The translations under genes and the position numbers were made by a program. From Ctenosaura bakeri (lineage: Eukaryota > Chordata > Lepidosauria > Squamata > Iguanidae), in the NCBI GenBank assembly GCA_948474755.1, contig CAOLHI010000417.1:62001-126000 (forward strand): a stretch of 64,000 bases of DNA. The letters are read 5' to 3'. Each line of letters begins with the position of its first letter. The first letter of the stretch is position 1. Below are positions 53,721-64,000 of this stretch, piece by piece. Under the pieces are notes generated by a model. It was not told the origin of the DNA, made no database searches, and saw only the letters and a program-made list of their open reading frames with translations.

Positions 53721-56249
53721 ATTGCAGGGGGGAATTAATCACAGTTTTTCTTGTGAATAATAATTTTCTGCACTCTGAATCCATATGAAAGTGCAGGGGC
53801 CACTGTTCTTTAAATGGGAATAAGGTATAAGTGTTTGGGTTTTTTTTGCAAAATATTTGTGTCTCACAAGTGTCATTGTTTTGCAAGTATTTCCTTTAAG
53901 ATTTTTTTTATTATCTGAAACAGAAGGAAGGAGATAAAAACTGAAACAAAAGGAGATTTTGAAACACATAGTAAAGGAGAAAATTTTCACACCAAACAGA
54001 AGCTCACCTCTTTGTCTGATATATGCTTCTTGGATATAGGGCTCCTTCTCTAAAAGAGGTGGGTGGAGGAACTGACTATCTGCAGTGCTGCTCTATCATA
54101 AAGAACTGATGGATCGATTGTATCTTGTCAGACAGAGATGAAAGCAAGAAATTAAAGACATGGAAATCTTGTGAGGAGATATCTTTTCTCCATTAGACAA
54201 TACAGCAGGATACTTCAGTAGCAATGTAGCTTTCTTAATTTATGACATGCAATTTGCCTAATAACTATATTGTGCTGTGGAACAGAGAGCTGAAAAGTGT
54301 GTTAAGTCGGTCAGCTATGAATGAGTCTGAAGAAGTAGCACATCTCTTATCTCCTTGGGGGTCTACAAATGAAGTAATAGTTCAAATCAAGTCTTTCTTC
54401 CTGTTGACAAAGCAGTGGAATAGATTAATTACCTAGCTTGAACTAAAATGTCATGGAAAATTTTTTGCCATGCTTGCTTGGAATTTTGATGGAAGCCAAA
54501 ATTTACCAAATTCCCCAGCAAAGTTTCACAGGTCCCTGCTTATCCAAACATTTAATTAAAATAAAATGTATTGGGCAGATACCAGATATTTAAAGTAAGT
54601 CTTTTGGTTGTAATGAAGACAGATAAAATTCACTTTTCAATTATAATATCTGGCAATCAGTGTCCAGAGATGACAATGAAATAAATTTTTAATCTTCTTT
54701 TATCTAGTCTCATTTGCAATTGCACACCAGAACCAAAATAGCTACAGAAAATAAATAAATATGACCTTAATTTTAAGCCTTACTAATTAAAAATTGTCCT
54801 TTCTCATTAAAACTGACCTACACTAATGATTTAATTAAAACATTGGTTGAACTGATTTAGTAACTAATTCACATTAAGGTTCAAATCTTAGTACACAAAA
54901 CCAAAGATTTCTCATTCTATGTCTCATGCGAGGTGTTCAGTCATTTATTATGGGTGTGGGGGTTACACATGGAGATGAATATTTTTATTTGAGTTTTCTT
55001 GCTTTTCTGATTAGTCTCCAGCCTCCTTTATCAAACCTGAAGTAAATTTAGTTGAGCAATCCTGGAGCAATCTTAAATCAAGGCTGAGTTGCTGGATGGA
55101 TCTGGAGGAGTGTTAAGCTCTGCAAGATGGAGCTTTATTCCCTCTCTCTTTCTGCACATGTAAATTTGATCTATCTCCTGTTACCACTCTCTACATATGG
55201 AGTCTACTACTAGGACCTCTGAAGGAACCCCAAGATGTCCAGATAGTGCCTTGTTTATCATGCTGCAGTAACACAATCAGGTGCTGTCTGCCTGCGTGCC
55301 TTACCCTGGCTGTGTCAGAGAACTATCATAAGAGAAATGCATTTTATATATGTGTTGGAGGAAGGAGGGAAGAAGATCATTTTTTGGGGAGATAGTGAGT
55401 ACCTCTTTCCACAATGACAACTAAAGAGCATATATGTATACTTTGACACTACATCTGTGTATAATCACTAAATGAATTATTTCCAGTTGTTGGTCAGTAG
55501 CCCCAATAACATTAGTTGAATGTACTTCTAATAAATGTGATTTAGGACAGCAGCCTTAGCAAAATCTTTGATATATGCTATTTATGATCAAGGGCATTGA
55601 TTAGACTTTTCAGACACTATTTTGTGCAGTTAGTACAAACCTCAACAACTTTCTTATAAAGATGAATGAAACCTCAGAAAGAATACCACCAGAACTTTCA
55701 GTTCTGCTACAGAATCATTCTCTTTTCTTATTTAATATATTCTCTGCAAAGTCTTCATCCAGAATCATGATTCACAATACCTTGCTTCATCCTGTGTGTT
55801 TTTTTTCAAAGTTTGCCATTTTCAACACATGATGGATCACATCTATGCCAAGTATCATTACATTCAGAAAATAATTCCACAAACTCATCAAGATTTCCTG
55901 TGAATCAGCTTTCTGAGCAAACTGAATTGGAGAGCTGAAGTGTGCTCAGGATTTGTTAAAGTAGATACTCTGCTGCATCCCAAAAACTTGGAAGAAAGGC
56001 AAAATAAAATTGCAATGCAAACAGATTTTGTACATGCGTTTGAGCAAGAGCTCCATAAGACAGTCCCACCCAAAGTGTTCACTGTAGTATTAAATTTTAA
56101 CATTAATATAATTGTTCAAGTGGAAAAACAAACATGAGTATTCAAATTTCATCTCCAAATATTGTTGGGATGTCAATACAGAAAAGTCACAGTCAGCATA
56201 GCCAATGGTCAAGTTCTGGGATGGGATTTGTGGTACAATAGCTGTAGTC
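53721..56249. other. Unannotated stretch
   Basis: AT-rich. The part at 54540-54880 has many TTAATTAA-like and TAATTA sites and no sign of repeats. No gene recognised. Confidence 0.4.
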
Positions 56250-56345
56250 AAATTTATTTGTATACAGTACTTGTATACCACATTTTTCCTGATGCATCGT
56301 ATCCCATGTGACCTACAAATACAATAACTACAGTTATAATACATC
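56250..56345 (-). mobile_element. L2-clade LINE 3' tail fragment (weak)
   Basis: The plus strand reads ATTTATTTGTATACAGTACTTG, CCACATTTTTCCTGATGC and GTGACCTACAAATACAAT, resembling the reverse complement of the L2 3' end seen at 17770. Strongly decayed. Confidence 0.35.
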
Positions 56346-56769
56346 ATATGATTCACTAGGTTACAGCTACTACCTCTTAAAACATAAAACATTTCAGACT
56401 TGAGATAAGAACAATATTTTCCATAGATCATCTAACAATATTGAACAATGAAAATATCGACATATAGGTATATTACACAGTCACTTAAAAAAAGGCTGCA
56501 GACATAACAGGAGCCTTGTTTTGCAGACCCTCTATCTAGCTGATACCCCCCTGCAAGTAAAATGTAGATGTTCCAAAAATAAGCACCAAAAGCTACCTCA
56601 AGATGCATTTCCTTTCAGAAATTTCCTATATTCTTGAAAGGAATCTGTATCATATGTCTTTCAAAACCCAAGTCTATAACACCTGGTAGACTGTGAAAAC
56701 AATATAATATATTATACTGCTGTAGGAAATTTGCTATACTCTTTGAGTAGAAAGTTGTTAGTTATTATT
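56346..56769. other. Unannotated stretch
   Basis: Nothing recognised. Confidence 0.45.
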
Positions 56770-57350
56770 CAAGGTTTGCTATCACAGAGTCTGAAAAAGT
56801 CCCCAATGTTCCTCCCAGTCAGCTTTCCTGGGATCAGATCCAGTTGCTGTGGCCTGATGATGTAGACAAGATGCTTGAATCATTTCGTCCTGCCAGATAT
56901 AAACATGATCCTCATCCATCTTGGCTTTTGGGATCTAGCAAAAGTGGATGGATTGAGTGGTTCAAGGGGGATGTTCGGTGACTGTCTTGTGAGAGATGCC
57001 TCAAAGGAAGACTATACTGCACCCCTTCCTGAATAAGACCTAGAGGAATGTAAGAACTTAACTCAGAGGTATGTTAGAACCATTTCTTATACTAATTATT
57101 TTTGGAACAAAGTGCTTGAATGTGTGGTAGCAGGACAACTGTACATTTTTTGGAGATAGCACATGATCTGGGTGCATTTCATTCTGGTTTCAGGCCAGGA
57201 CACAGTAGCAAAATAAGTTTAGTTGTTCTGACTCACAACCTACTTCAAGTGAAAGAAAAGTGCTTCCCTGTTGATTTTCCTGAATCTGTTGGCAGCTTTT
57301 AATACCATCGAACACTGGGTCAGCTATGTTAGATGGAAGTGCGGGGTGCT
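56770..57350 (+). mobile_element. L2-clade LINE, endonuclease-RT linker and RT start, decayed
   Basis: Broken frames give DDVDKMLESFRPARYKHDPH with PSWLL, then further on AHDLGAFHSGFRPGHSSKIS and a motif-A remnant AAFNTIEHW at about 57293-57319. The order matches L2-type elements (DPCPSWL..., FQSGFRPGHGTE, AAFDTIDH). The catalytic Asp is Asn here, and several stops intervene. This copy is on the opposite strand to those at 17766 and 59086. Confidence 0.75.
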
Positions 57351-58044
57351 GTCTTATGGTGGTTCCACTTCTGTTCAGTAATAATGATCACTACTATCCA
57401 CCATCACAACTAAAACTAGCAGTTTAAATAACATCCTTTAAGCAAAGACCATAAAACTTAATACAAATGTTGAGTCACAATTTCTATTTTTTACTGTGTA
57501 TAGTTCTTCTATGTTTAATCACTAATATGGCTTGAAAGGCTCATTTCCACATGGAAACATGCTTTAAGTAAGTAATGCAGCATGCCTGGAAACATTTGTC
57601 TTCCTCTAGCCAATTTAGTAGCATGAGTGGTTGACATTATTCATCTTTTTTATGCATTTATTGCCATGATGCTGCATGCCATCAGAAATCCTTATTTTTC
57701 CCTGGTTGCCAATGTTGTGAGGTGAAAGAAGAATAAATCTACAATACTGCTTAATGTTTGCATTTCGAAGTTTAAGGGGCTTTGGCAGTAAACTTTTCAT
57801 CTTAGGCTTAAACTTTTATTTTTATAGGTGTGTGGAGGCTACTTTCTCATCACAAAATATGAGGTTTAGCAACTTTCTGGTATGGTTCGCAGGAAATGGG
57901 TGGATCAATGTGAAATTTTGATGTTGAAACCTACCACTGACGAATTCTTTTCTCTTTTTTTTTGTTTTCAATTACTTAACTCAATGCATACTTTATTTTA
58001 AATAATGTTATGTAATTCTCAACACTGGATGAAAAAGAATGGAC
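57351..58044. other. Unannotated stretch
   Basis: Nothing recognised. Confidence 0.45.
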
Positions 58045-58130
58045 AACACAGAAAGAATCCTATTGGATCAGACCAAAGTCCTACATTCTGTTCCGACAGT
58101 AGTTACCAGATGCCCGTGGTTCCAGCAACT
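58045..58130 (+). repeat. Fragment of a common squamate repeat
   Basis: AATCCTATTGGATCAGACCA, CTACATTCTGTTCCGACAGT and CCAGATGCCCGTGGTTCCAG follow a widespread reptile repeat with the phrase 'GCTGGATCAGACCA...CATCCTGTT...CCAGATGCC'. The superfamily is unknown to me. Confidence 0.5.
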
Positions 58131-58230
58131 GCCTTATTCATTTATTCAAAATATTTATTAACTGCTTCAGTCCTCAAAGTACTGTACAAGCCAATATACA
58201 AAAATAGCTTTAAAAAACAAAGATCATGTT
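58131..58230 (-). mobile_element. L2-clade LINE 3' tail fragment (weak)
   Basis: TTATTCATTTATTCAAAATATTTATTAACTG with CTTCAGTCCTCAAAGTACTG fits an antisense L2 3' end. The extent is uncertain. Confidence 0.4.
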
Positions 58231-59085
58231 GAATATTACAGTTTTGACTATGTACCAGAAATTCAACAAGGGTGTAACCAGCATAATCTCCCTTGAGAAG
58301 AAATTCCACAATTGGAGTACTTGCTACAGCTCACCAGAGGAATCTTGTTCAGAGAAGTGCAACCTGGGAGGGGTGTTTACACACACCAGATGAATGCAAT
58401 TCCCAGAGCCTGGGCAGCTATGAGTGGATGTGGCTGATGAAAACCTTCAACAAAACCCTACCTCCTACAGAGCTAATGGATGCCAATGAGGTTCCTCTGT
58501 CACTGCAGTACAACAGCAAGAGAAACAGCAAAGTTGGTTTTCTCCTCTTACAGAGGCTTACATAGGAAACAATCAAACTGGCTTGCAAAGTGCAGACAGG
58601 TATAGATACCCCAATGGCTGAAGGGAGTTCTTGTTGCAGGCAACTGATGCATGTTTTTATGCGCTTTTGATTACTTGGAATTCCTGATCTCTGGATTTTC
58701 AGTAAGTAGTATTTCTTCTTTTCTTTTCTTTTCTTTTTCTGTTCTTTTCTTTTCTTTTCTGTTCATGATGGCTGTTTCCTTCCACTGTTTGACCTCAGAA
58801 TGTCTGAGACCTTGCTATAATCTTATATCTCCATTGTTGGATACACTTCTCAAGTGCAAGTGTATGATCTACTCTAATCTGGCACCTCTCTGACTTCTTC
58901 ACCTTATTGAATTTTCTTTCCTTAGTATTTACTATTCCTAGACACAAAAAAGAATAGCTATAGATAAAGTCCTGTCTTGTACATGCACTAGACTTCCTGG
59001 ATGGTAGAACGCACAATGGTACCTCCATTAGACATCCCAAATTCTGGCCAAATTATTATGAGAAGTATTATTATAGAGATTCTGG
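58231..59085. other. Unannotated stretch with pyrimidine microsatellite
   Basis: Contains (TTTTC)n at 58711-58762 and nothing else recognised. Confidence 0.5.
58711..58762. repeat. (TTTTC)n pentanucleotide repeat
   Basis: About nine TTTTC-type units on a nearly pure pyrimidine strand, interrupted by CTG. Confidence 0.9.
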
Positions 59086-59560
59086 TCCCGAGCTGTTTGG
59101 AGTATCATAGAGCAAATCCAATATCAATTAATTGAGTTCAGAAACAAACTGGAAACTATTGCAGCAAGTTCAAAAGTGGTGAATATGGTCTGAAAATTGC
59201 AGACCTGATGACAGCCTGACCCATGTATCTTGTACTTGCTGTCATTTAACATTTTTCTAGGTTAGCTCCACTTAGAGTGTATTGCATTAATTTAATTAGG
59301 CATAGAACACTGTGTCACATCCATCTTTTCACTGGCATTCCAGCCAAAGCTATACGCAAACACATGCTCAGCACAATAGTTACCTAACATTCCAGAAGGA
59401 ATGGTGGGTTAAAGAGCAACCTCAAACTGTGAATCTGGTCCTTCAGCAGAAATGAAAACAAATCCAGGACAGTTTGTCTCAATTCCAGGTTGACATCGTT
59501 AATGATGAACAGACTGTCTGTTAGGTATAGACTCAAGCCACAGTTAAGAGGGATGGGGAG
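59086..59560 (-). mobile_element. L2-clade LINE RT C-terminal fragment, decayed
   Basis: The plus strand has TTAGCTCCACTTAGAGTGTATTG, CAAACTGTGAATCTGGTCCT and CAGTTTGTCTCAATTCC. Their reverse complements correspond to the region coding for the 'DYCNALY.GLPLK...LQLVQN' part of L2 RT and the stretch upstream of it. Only nucleotide-level similarity survives. Confidence 0.6.
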
Positions 59561-62528
59561 AAAATGAAGGAGAGAGTTGTAATGAGGACCTAATATTGTG
59601 TGATTTATTCTGTCTTATATTACTTCAATATATTCACCTCCTACTAATCAGGAATGGAGCTCATGTTGCCACCAAACAAAGCTCATGTTGCCACCAAACA
59701 ATCTTTTGAAAAACAAATGAAATGAAACCCTTAAACTTTATGGTCACCTAGTATAAAAATCTCCCTCAACCATTGCCTGAAATCTGACAATATTGAAAAG
59801 AATTAAGCAAATTTCATCAAATTTTGCACAAAAGTGAAGACGTTATAGATATATGTTGATTTTCTTATTATGCCAAAGAGGGAGACCTCTGAGGCTTTAG
59901 TTCATGTAGTAGGCAGGCTCTGCTTTAGATAAGATATGATGTGAACAAACTTCTATGAAGTCTATTGAAAGTAAAGCAACCTCCTATCCATGCCAATGAG
60001 GCAGATTCTAAGGCAAATATTTTGTCTCTTTTTCTCTCTGCATGTCTCGATTCTCTAGCTAAAAGGATAAGGTTGCAAATGATGAGGAAGACCCAGGAGA
60101 GTGTTTGCTAATCAGAGCATACATTACATATCCAAAGCAGATTCCTATTACTGTATGCCCTTGAATGTGTGACTGTTGGAGATTCTCACAGTACACTATG
60201 CAAATTCATAAAACCCAGAGCTACAAACTGGTTGAGAAGTTTGCTTAAAGCCAGATTGTGATGCAAATTTAGGGATTCCTGCTGGAGAAACATTAGCAAA
60301 ATGACACAGAATCTGGGATGGGGTGGGGAACAACAGGCAGAGTATATCATGAGGGTTCTGTATAGCCTTAATCATAAGTATCACTTCCATATTTTTCTCA
60401 AACAACTATCACATTGTTCCTGATTCTTTACTTGCAACATACCATCTGCATTGAGAGTCTGTTCCTGCCAAACTTTCCACCAATACATTCAAATCACAAG
60501 CTCAACAGATCAGCTAAGTCACATGATCTGGCCTTTGGAGACAGATAAAGACAATATGTAGTATTATTGGCTATAATCCCACACATTTTAATTATTATTA
60601 TGTTCCCTACTTAGACTTCTCCCTTATCTTCCTTCTATTGTATTTTTTATAGTATAATATTGGATTCAGGCCAAATATCAATTTGCTGAATTGCAATGGA
60701 GTGATAAAAACTAAACAAAAACAAAAACTGAAAGACTGACTTGAATCTATGTTATGCATTGCATATCAATAGGACTAAGTTTAGGCAGCTTATCTACATA
60801 AAACTATATACTGCAGAATTTCTTCTAGATGATAAACTTGAAATTCTAAGTATTGAGCAACTATTACATTATTGCTTTGTTTTCCCAGTAATGTCCAGCC
60901 TTTGTAAATCAAACTTACATTTAAACTGGCTTCCTTGAGGTTATTTCTAACTTAAAGTGACAGAGTTCTTGAGCCCCGTTCTTTTATACCATGATGTTTT
61001 GTAATAATTATTCTAGCCACTTCAAAAATTATATAGTAAGGCAGTTTATTATTACTATTATTATTTTACTTTTGTTTTCTAATGGCTAATCCAGTGGCAA
61101 GTCCAGTAGAGGGAGGAGCAAGAAGCTTTGTGCTCATCTTCAAAAGCATTTACACTCTTAAAACTCAGAAATTAAAAGGATTTAGAACTGTTGCTTGAGC
61201 TTTTAACTGACTATAGAGATCGATATGCAGTAGTACCTGAGAGTAAATCCTATTTTACTAACTGGGGCTTTATGTTAAGGAAACATACAGATAGGCAATG
61301 GAATAAATCTGATAGAACTGCTATTTTATTTGGCTCAGACTTTCATCTGTGACAGATGTTAAGTTGACCCTTGTGTAAATGTAGCATGATGCAGATCTGC
61401 CACTTCTTCTATTTCTCCAGCAAGTTAACTACTATACCAAATCAAACCTTACTCACAGCTGGTACCTTTCAAAGCTTGAAAAACAATAGACAGAATTCTT
61501 TAATAAAGCTGCAATCAAAAACCACCAATTCAGTGGCAGATTGACAGGCAAGGCTAATGATGACACATTGGCACAGCTGGGCATCAACTGTCATCACAGT
61601 TGTCATGGCAAAAAGGTAAGGTACCTGACCATATTTTCTCTCACTTAAAAGATACGGTAACAAAGGCAAAAGTATATGGGATGAACATAGAGACCTGAAA
61701 GTTAACCACAACAAAAGACCTCACTTCAGTTTTAGAGGTAGCTTAACCACTTTATCTTCACCTCTATATGCAGATGAAACACATATGTGAAGGTTCAGAA
61801 TGGTATCTCTTTCTCTGCCCTGATGTTCCTTTTGCCTCATTTACCTCACTAGCATTATTCTGGTCCTGCTTAAACTGAGATTTTAGGGTACTAGGTAATC
61901 TACATCTGCTAGGATTTTTTCTCAGCTGACAGCTAGACCATAAGCATAAAATGGAAGGTCTTTTAAAGAATGGAATATGCACAAAGGGTATTTGTCTGAA
62001 TTAGCATAAATTCGCAGACTACTGGGAAAATAAAAACTTATAATATTCCAATATGATAGCACACAACACCACTCAACACCAGGCAGCTTGAGAGTGCTTT
62101 TGTCATATTTATGCGTTGTGTAAGTAATACTCAGCAGTGCACACATATTCTGGCCACAATCCAGTGACAGCCACATGGTGTTGAGGGATGTGTTCACTCA
62201 TGTGGAACATGGTAAAGCTGATTGCACAGCAAGACAAATCATTACTACTAACTGGATGGAAATTGTAAATTAGTCTTTTTCAACCCCATTAACACTTCAG
62301 TAGAAAATATATTTTCTCCCAAACTTTTCATTACAGAAGTGGGCAGAACACCATCTTGATCTTGACTTCAGACAGCTAAATCTCTTTGTATCTCCTTTGC
62401 ATCTAGGTATCAAATATTTGTTTACAGGAAGCAAGAGAGACTTATATCCTTTCCCCCAATGAGCTTAGAACCAATCATGATGCTCCTCCAAGCTAGAACA
62501 TTTTGGGAGAAAGTCACCTCCCAATAAG
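59561..62528. other. Unannotated stretch
   Basis: Contains the 22-base duplication at 59658-59701. No gene or family recognised. Confidence 0.4.
59658..59701. repeat. 22-bp tandem duplication
   Basis: AGCTCATGTTGCCACCAAAC-AA occurs twice in direct succession, identical in both copies, pointing to a recent duplication by slippage or short-patch repair. Confidence 0.95.
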
Positions 62529-62654
62529 CTTACCAGATGAAAAACAGAAGGAAGCTCCTGTACCTTTAATAGTTGGGCAGAAGAGAAGACTTCAGTAGGT
62601 GGATCTTGCAAATATGAAAGGTACAGAAGCCTTCTCCTGTTTTTCATATGGCAA
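62529..62654. mobile_element. Foldback MITE
   Basis: The left arm CTTACCAGATGAAAAACAGA, AGGAAGCTCCTGTACCTTTA is the imperfect reverse complement of the right arm ATGAAAGGTACAGAAGCCTT, CTCCTGTTTTTCATATGGCAAG. The arms are about 40 bases and the loop about 45. Nothing is encoded. Confidence 0.7.
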
Positions 62655-63469
62655 GTCTACCTCTTGAGCTTTCTAGACAAATAGGAGGTTTTGTTTGTTT
62701 ATTTGTTTGTGTTTGTGAAAGTTCATAGTGAAGGGAAGACATCTATCCTCTTATGCCATTATTCCTGTAAAGATCATTTCTTTGTGCACTTGAATTAGGT
62801 AAGCCAAGACCTAATTCATAATTGCATTCCATAGTATGGATCAAGAGAATGTTTAGTTTGGCTTGATTCACGTTTGAATAATGCCTGCCGCAGCAAGTGC
62901 CTGCCTCTGCTCATTATCAGCAAAGGCTCTGGCAGGCAGTTTTTCATATCTCACTTGAGCATATTATTTGTTGTTGTGTTCAGCCTTCTGTCAATTTATG
63001 TTGTCCCCCTTGACTCCCTAAGACTATCACTGAAATGTTGGTTGACAGTTGTGATGTATGCTTTTCATGCCACATGCTGCAACTTCCAAGACAATGCACC
63101 TTAGGGCTGGTCTCTGGGGTTCTTAGCTCCAATGTTGGGAATCAATCCAAGAAAGAAAAGTGTGAAGGGGGAAAACTCACATGAATTTCCATGAGATGAA
63201 ATCCCCAACACGATTCATTATCTTGCAATGTTCAGGATATGAAAACTGCTGTTGACTTCATGTGCTAAAGAGATCTTATTTTGATAAAGTACAGTAAGAG
63301 TTATAGGTCTCTCTCTCTTTTTTTTCCCCCTTTCTTAACATTGGAAAATTCCTTAAAATGAAATTTCTGTAAGGCTACAGCAGTGATTGAAAGACTTTGT
63401 GGGAGGTTGCCAGTCTTGAGACCCAGGTTCAAGTTCAAGACTAGTGCTGACTTTATTGTTCCTTTTTAA
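62655..63469. other. Unannotated stretch
   Basis: Nothing recognised. The 76-codon plus frame at 62874-63104 has no known domain. Confidence 0.45.
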
Positions 63470-63600
63470 CACTGCAGCACAGAGGCAGAGCATATGTTCT
63501 GCATGAAAAAGGTCCTAGGTTCAATCCCTAGTATTTCCAGAGATCTGGGAAACACTTGTAAGAGAACACTGGAAAGTTAATTCTATTGCTAGTCTGTGCA
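63470..63600 (+). mobile_element. tRNA-derived SINE, third type
   Basis: ACTGCAGCACAGAGGCAGAG (box A area), ATATGTTCTGCATGAAAAAG, box B GGTTCAATCCC at 63519-63529 (fits GGTTCRANYCC) and CTAGTATTTCCAGAG follow the head of a widespread squamate SINE. The 3' part is poorly conserved, so the end is uncertain. Confidence 0.65.
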
Positions 63601-63603
63601 AGT

Positions 63604-63667
63604 CATAGATGAACTAGTTATTTAACTTTCCATAAGGCATATAGATGAACTAGTTCTCTAACTTTCC
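63604..63667. repeat. Imperfect direct duplication
   Basis: ATAGATGAACTAGTTATTTA, ACTTTCC and then, 36 bases on, ATAGATGAACTAGTTCTCTA, ACTTTCC. The units differ at two positions. Confidence 0.85.
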
Positions 63668-64000
63668 TATATTTCTAATTATCATCGTGATTTTACAAAA
63701 TATTTTCCTTTTAACTGAATTTTTCTTTCTAAATAGGATGTATATCAGGGCCCAAAGTGGGTGAGCAAGTAATCATTTTACTTTCAAAGAAGAATTACTA
63801 AACTATTATGAGGTAGTTCAAAATACTTTTTTCCCCTGATCATTTTTTTTCCTTTCTTCCTTTCTTTGCACTTTTTAAAACTGGGAATGGGGGAATATCA
63901 GTAGCTAGGAAGCCTTTCTGCCATTGTGCATTTCAATATGGGTCAAGAACTGTTGCAGTGTGATGCACTTTCCTTTCCAGGAGCACTTGGCTGGATCCAG
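63668..64000. other. Unannotated stretch to window end
   Basis: Nothing recognised. Confidence 0.45.

Noticed and set aside
63470..63540. Functional tRNA gene
   Set aside because: Box B fits, but no cloverleaf with proper acceptor and anticodon stems is apparent and the downstream sequence follows a SINE.

Overview
The window looks like a gene-poor stretch of a squamate reptile (lizard or snake) nuclear genome, either intergenic or inside a very large intron. The evidence is the repeat community: CR1 and L2-clade LINE fragments, a young L1, a Penelope-like element with a GIY-YIG nuclease domain, tRNA-derived SINEs with the Bov-B-type tail known from Sauria SINEs, a 5S rRNA-derived SINE, solo LTRs, short inverted-repeat DNA transposons and many microsatellites. 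The sequence is AT-rich, open frames are short, and I recognised no host protein-coding gene, rRNA or functional tRNA. A host exon shorter than about 150 bases could have been missed.

Layout. 1-1.5 kb: antisense CR1 (endonuclease plus start of the reverse transcriptase, RT), running off the left edge. 1.8-2.7 kb: solo LTR, copy 1. 4.5-6 kb: L2 3' tail and a short TIR element (MITE). 8.4-10 kb: sense CR1 3' half split by LTR copy 2. 10.4-17.7 kb: mostly unrecognised sequence. 17.8-19.8 kb: long antisense L2 with much of its RT, bordered by a MITE. 20-25 kb: an unclassified GC-rich repeat, a SINE with a MITE nested in it, a further MITE and two more SINEs. 26.9-32.8 kb: hAT-like repeats, three copies of an AT-rich family I could not name, a SINE carrying a 46-bp CR1 tail, a GC-rich island and a compound triplet microsatellite. 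34.3-35.0 kb: Penelope-like 3' end. 36-40 kb: second GC-rich repeat copy, CR1 tail, a TIR element, the 5S-derived SINE and a Sauria SINE. 42.87-45.45 kb: 5'-truncated L1 with an intact 673-codon frame and a 15-bp target-site duplication. 50 kb: LTR copy 3. 52-64 kb: SINEs, a minisatellite with a unit of about 110 bp, decayed L2 fragments and a foldback MITE.

The elements do not form a pathway. Their relationships are those of autonomous and parasitic retroelements: Sauria-type SINEs, including the 5S one, carry a tail suited to a Bov-B-type LINE, which I did not find here. Nesting gives relative ages: LTR copy 2 is younger than the CR1 it splits, one MITE is younger than the SINE it splits, and the L1 is the freshest insertion. 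Family names are from recognition of motifs without a database search, and most element ends are approximate to 10-30 bases.
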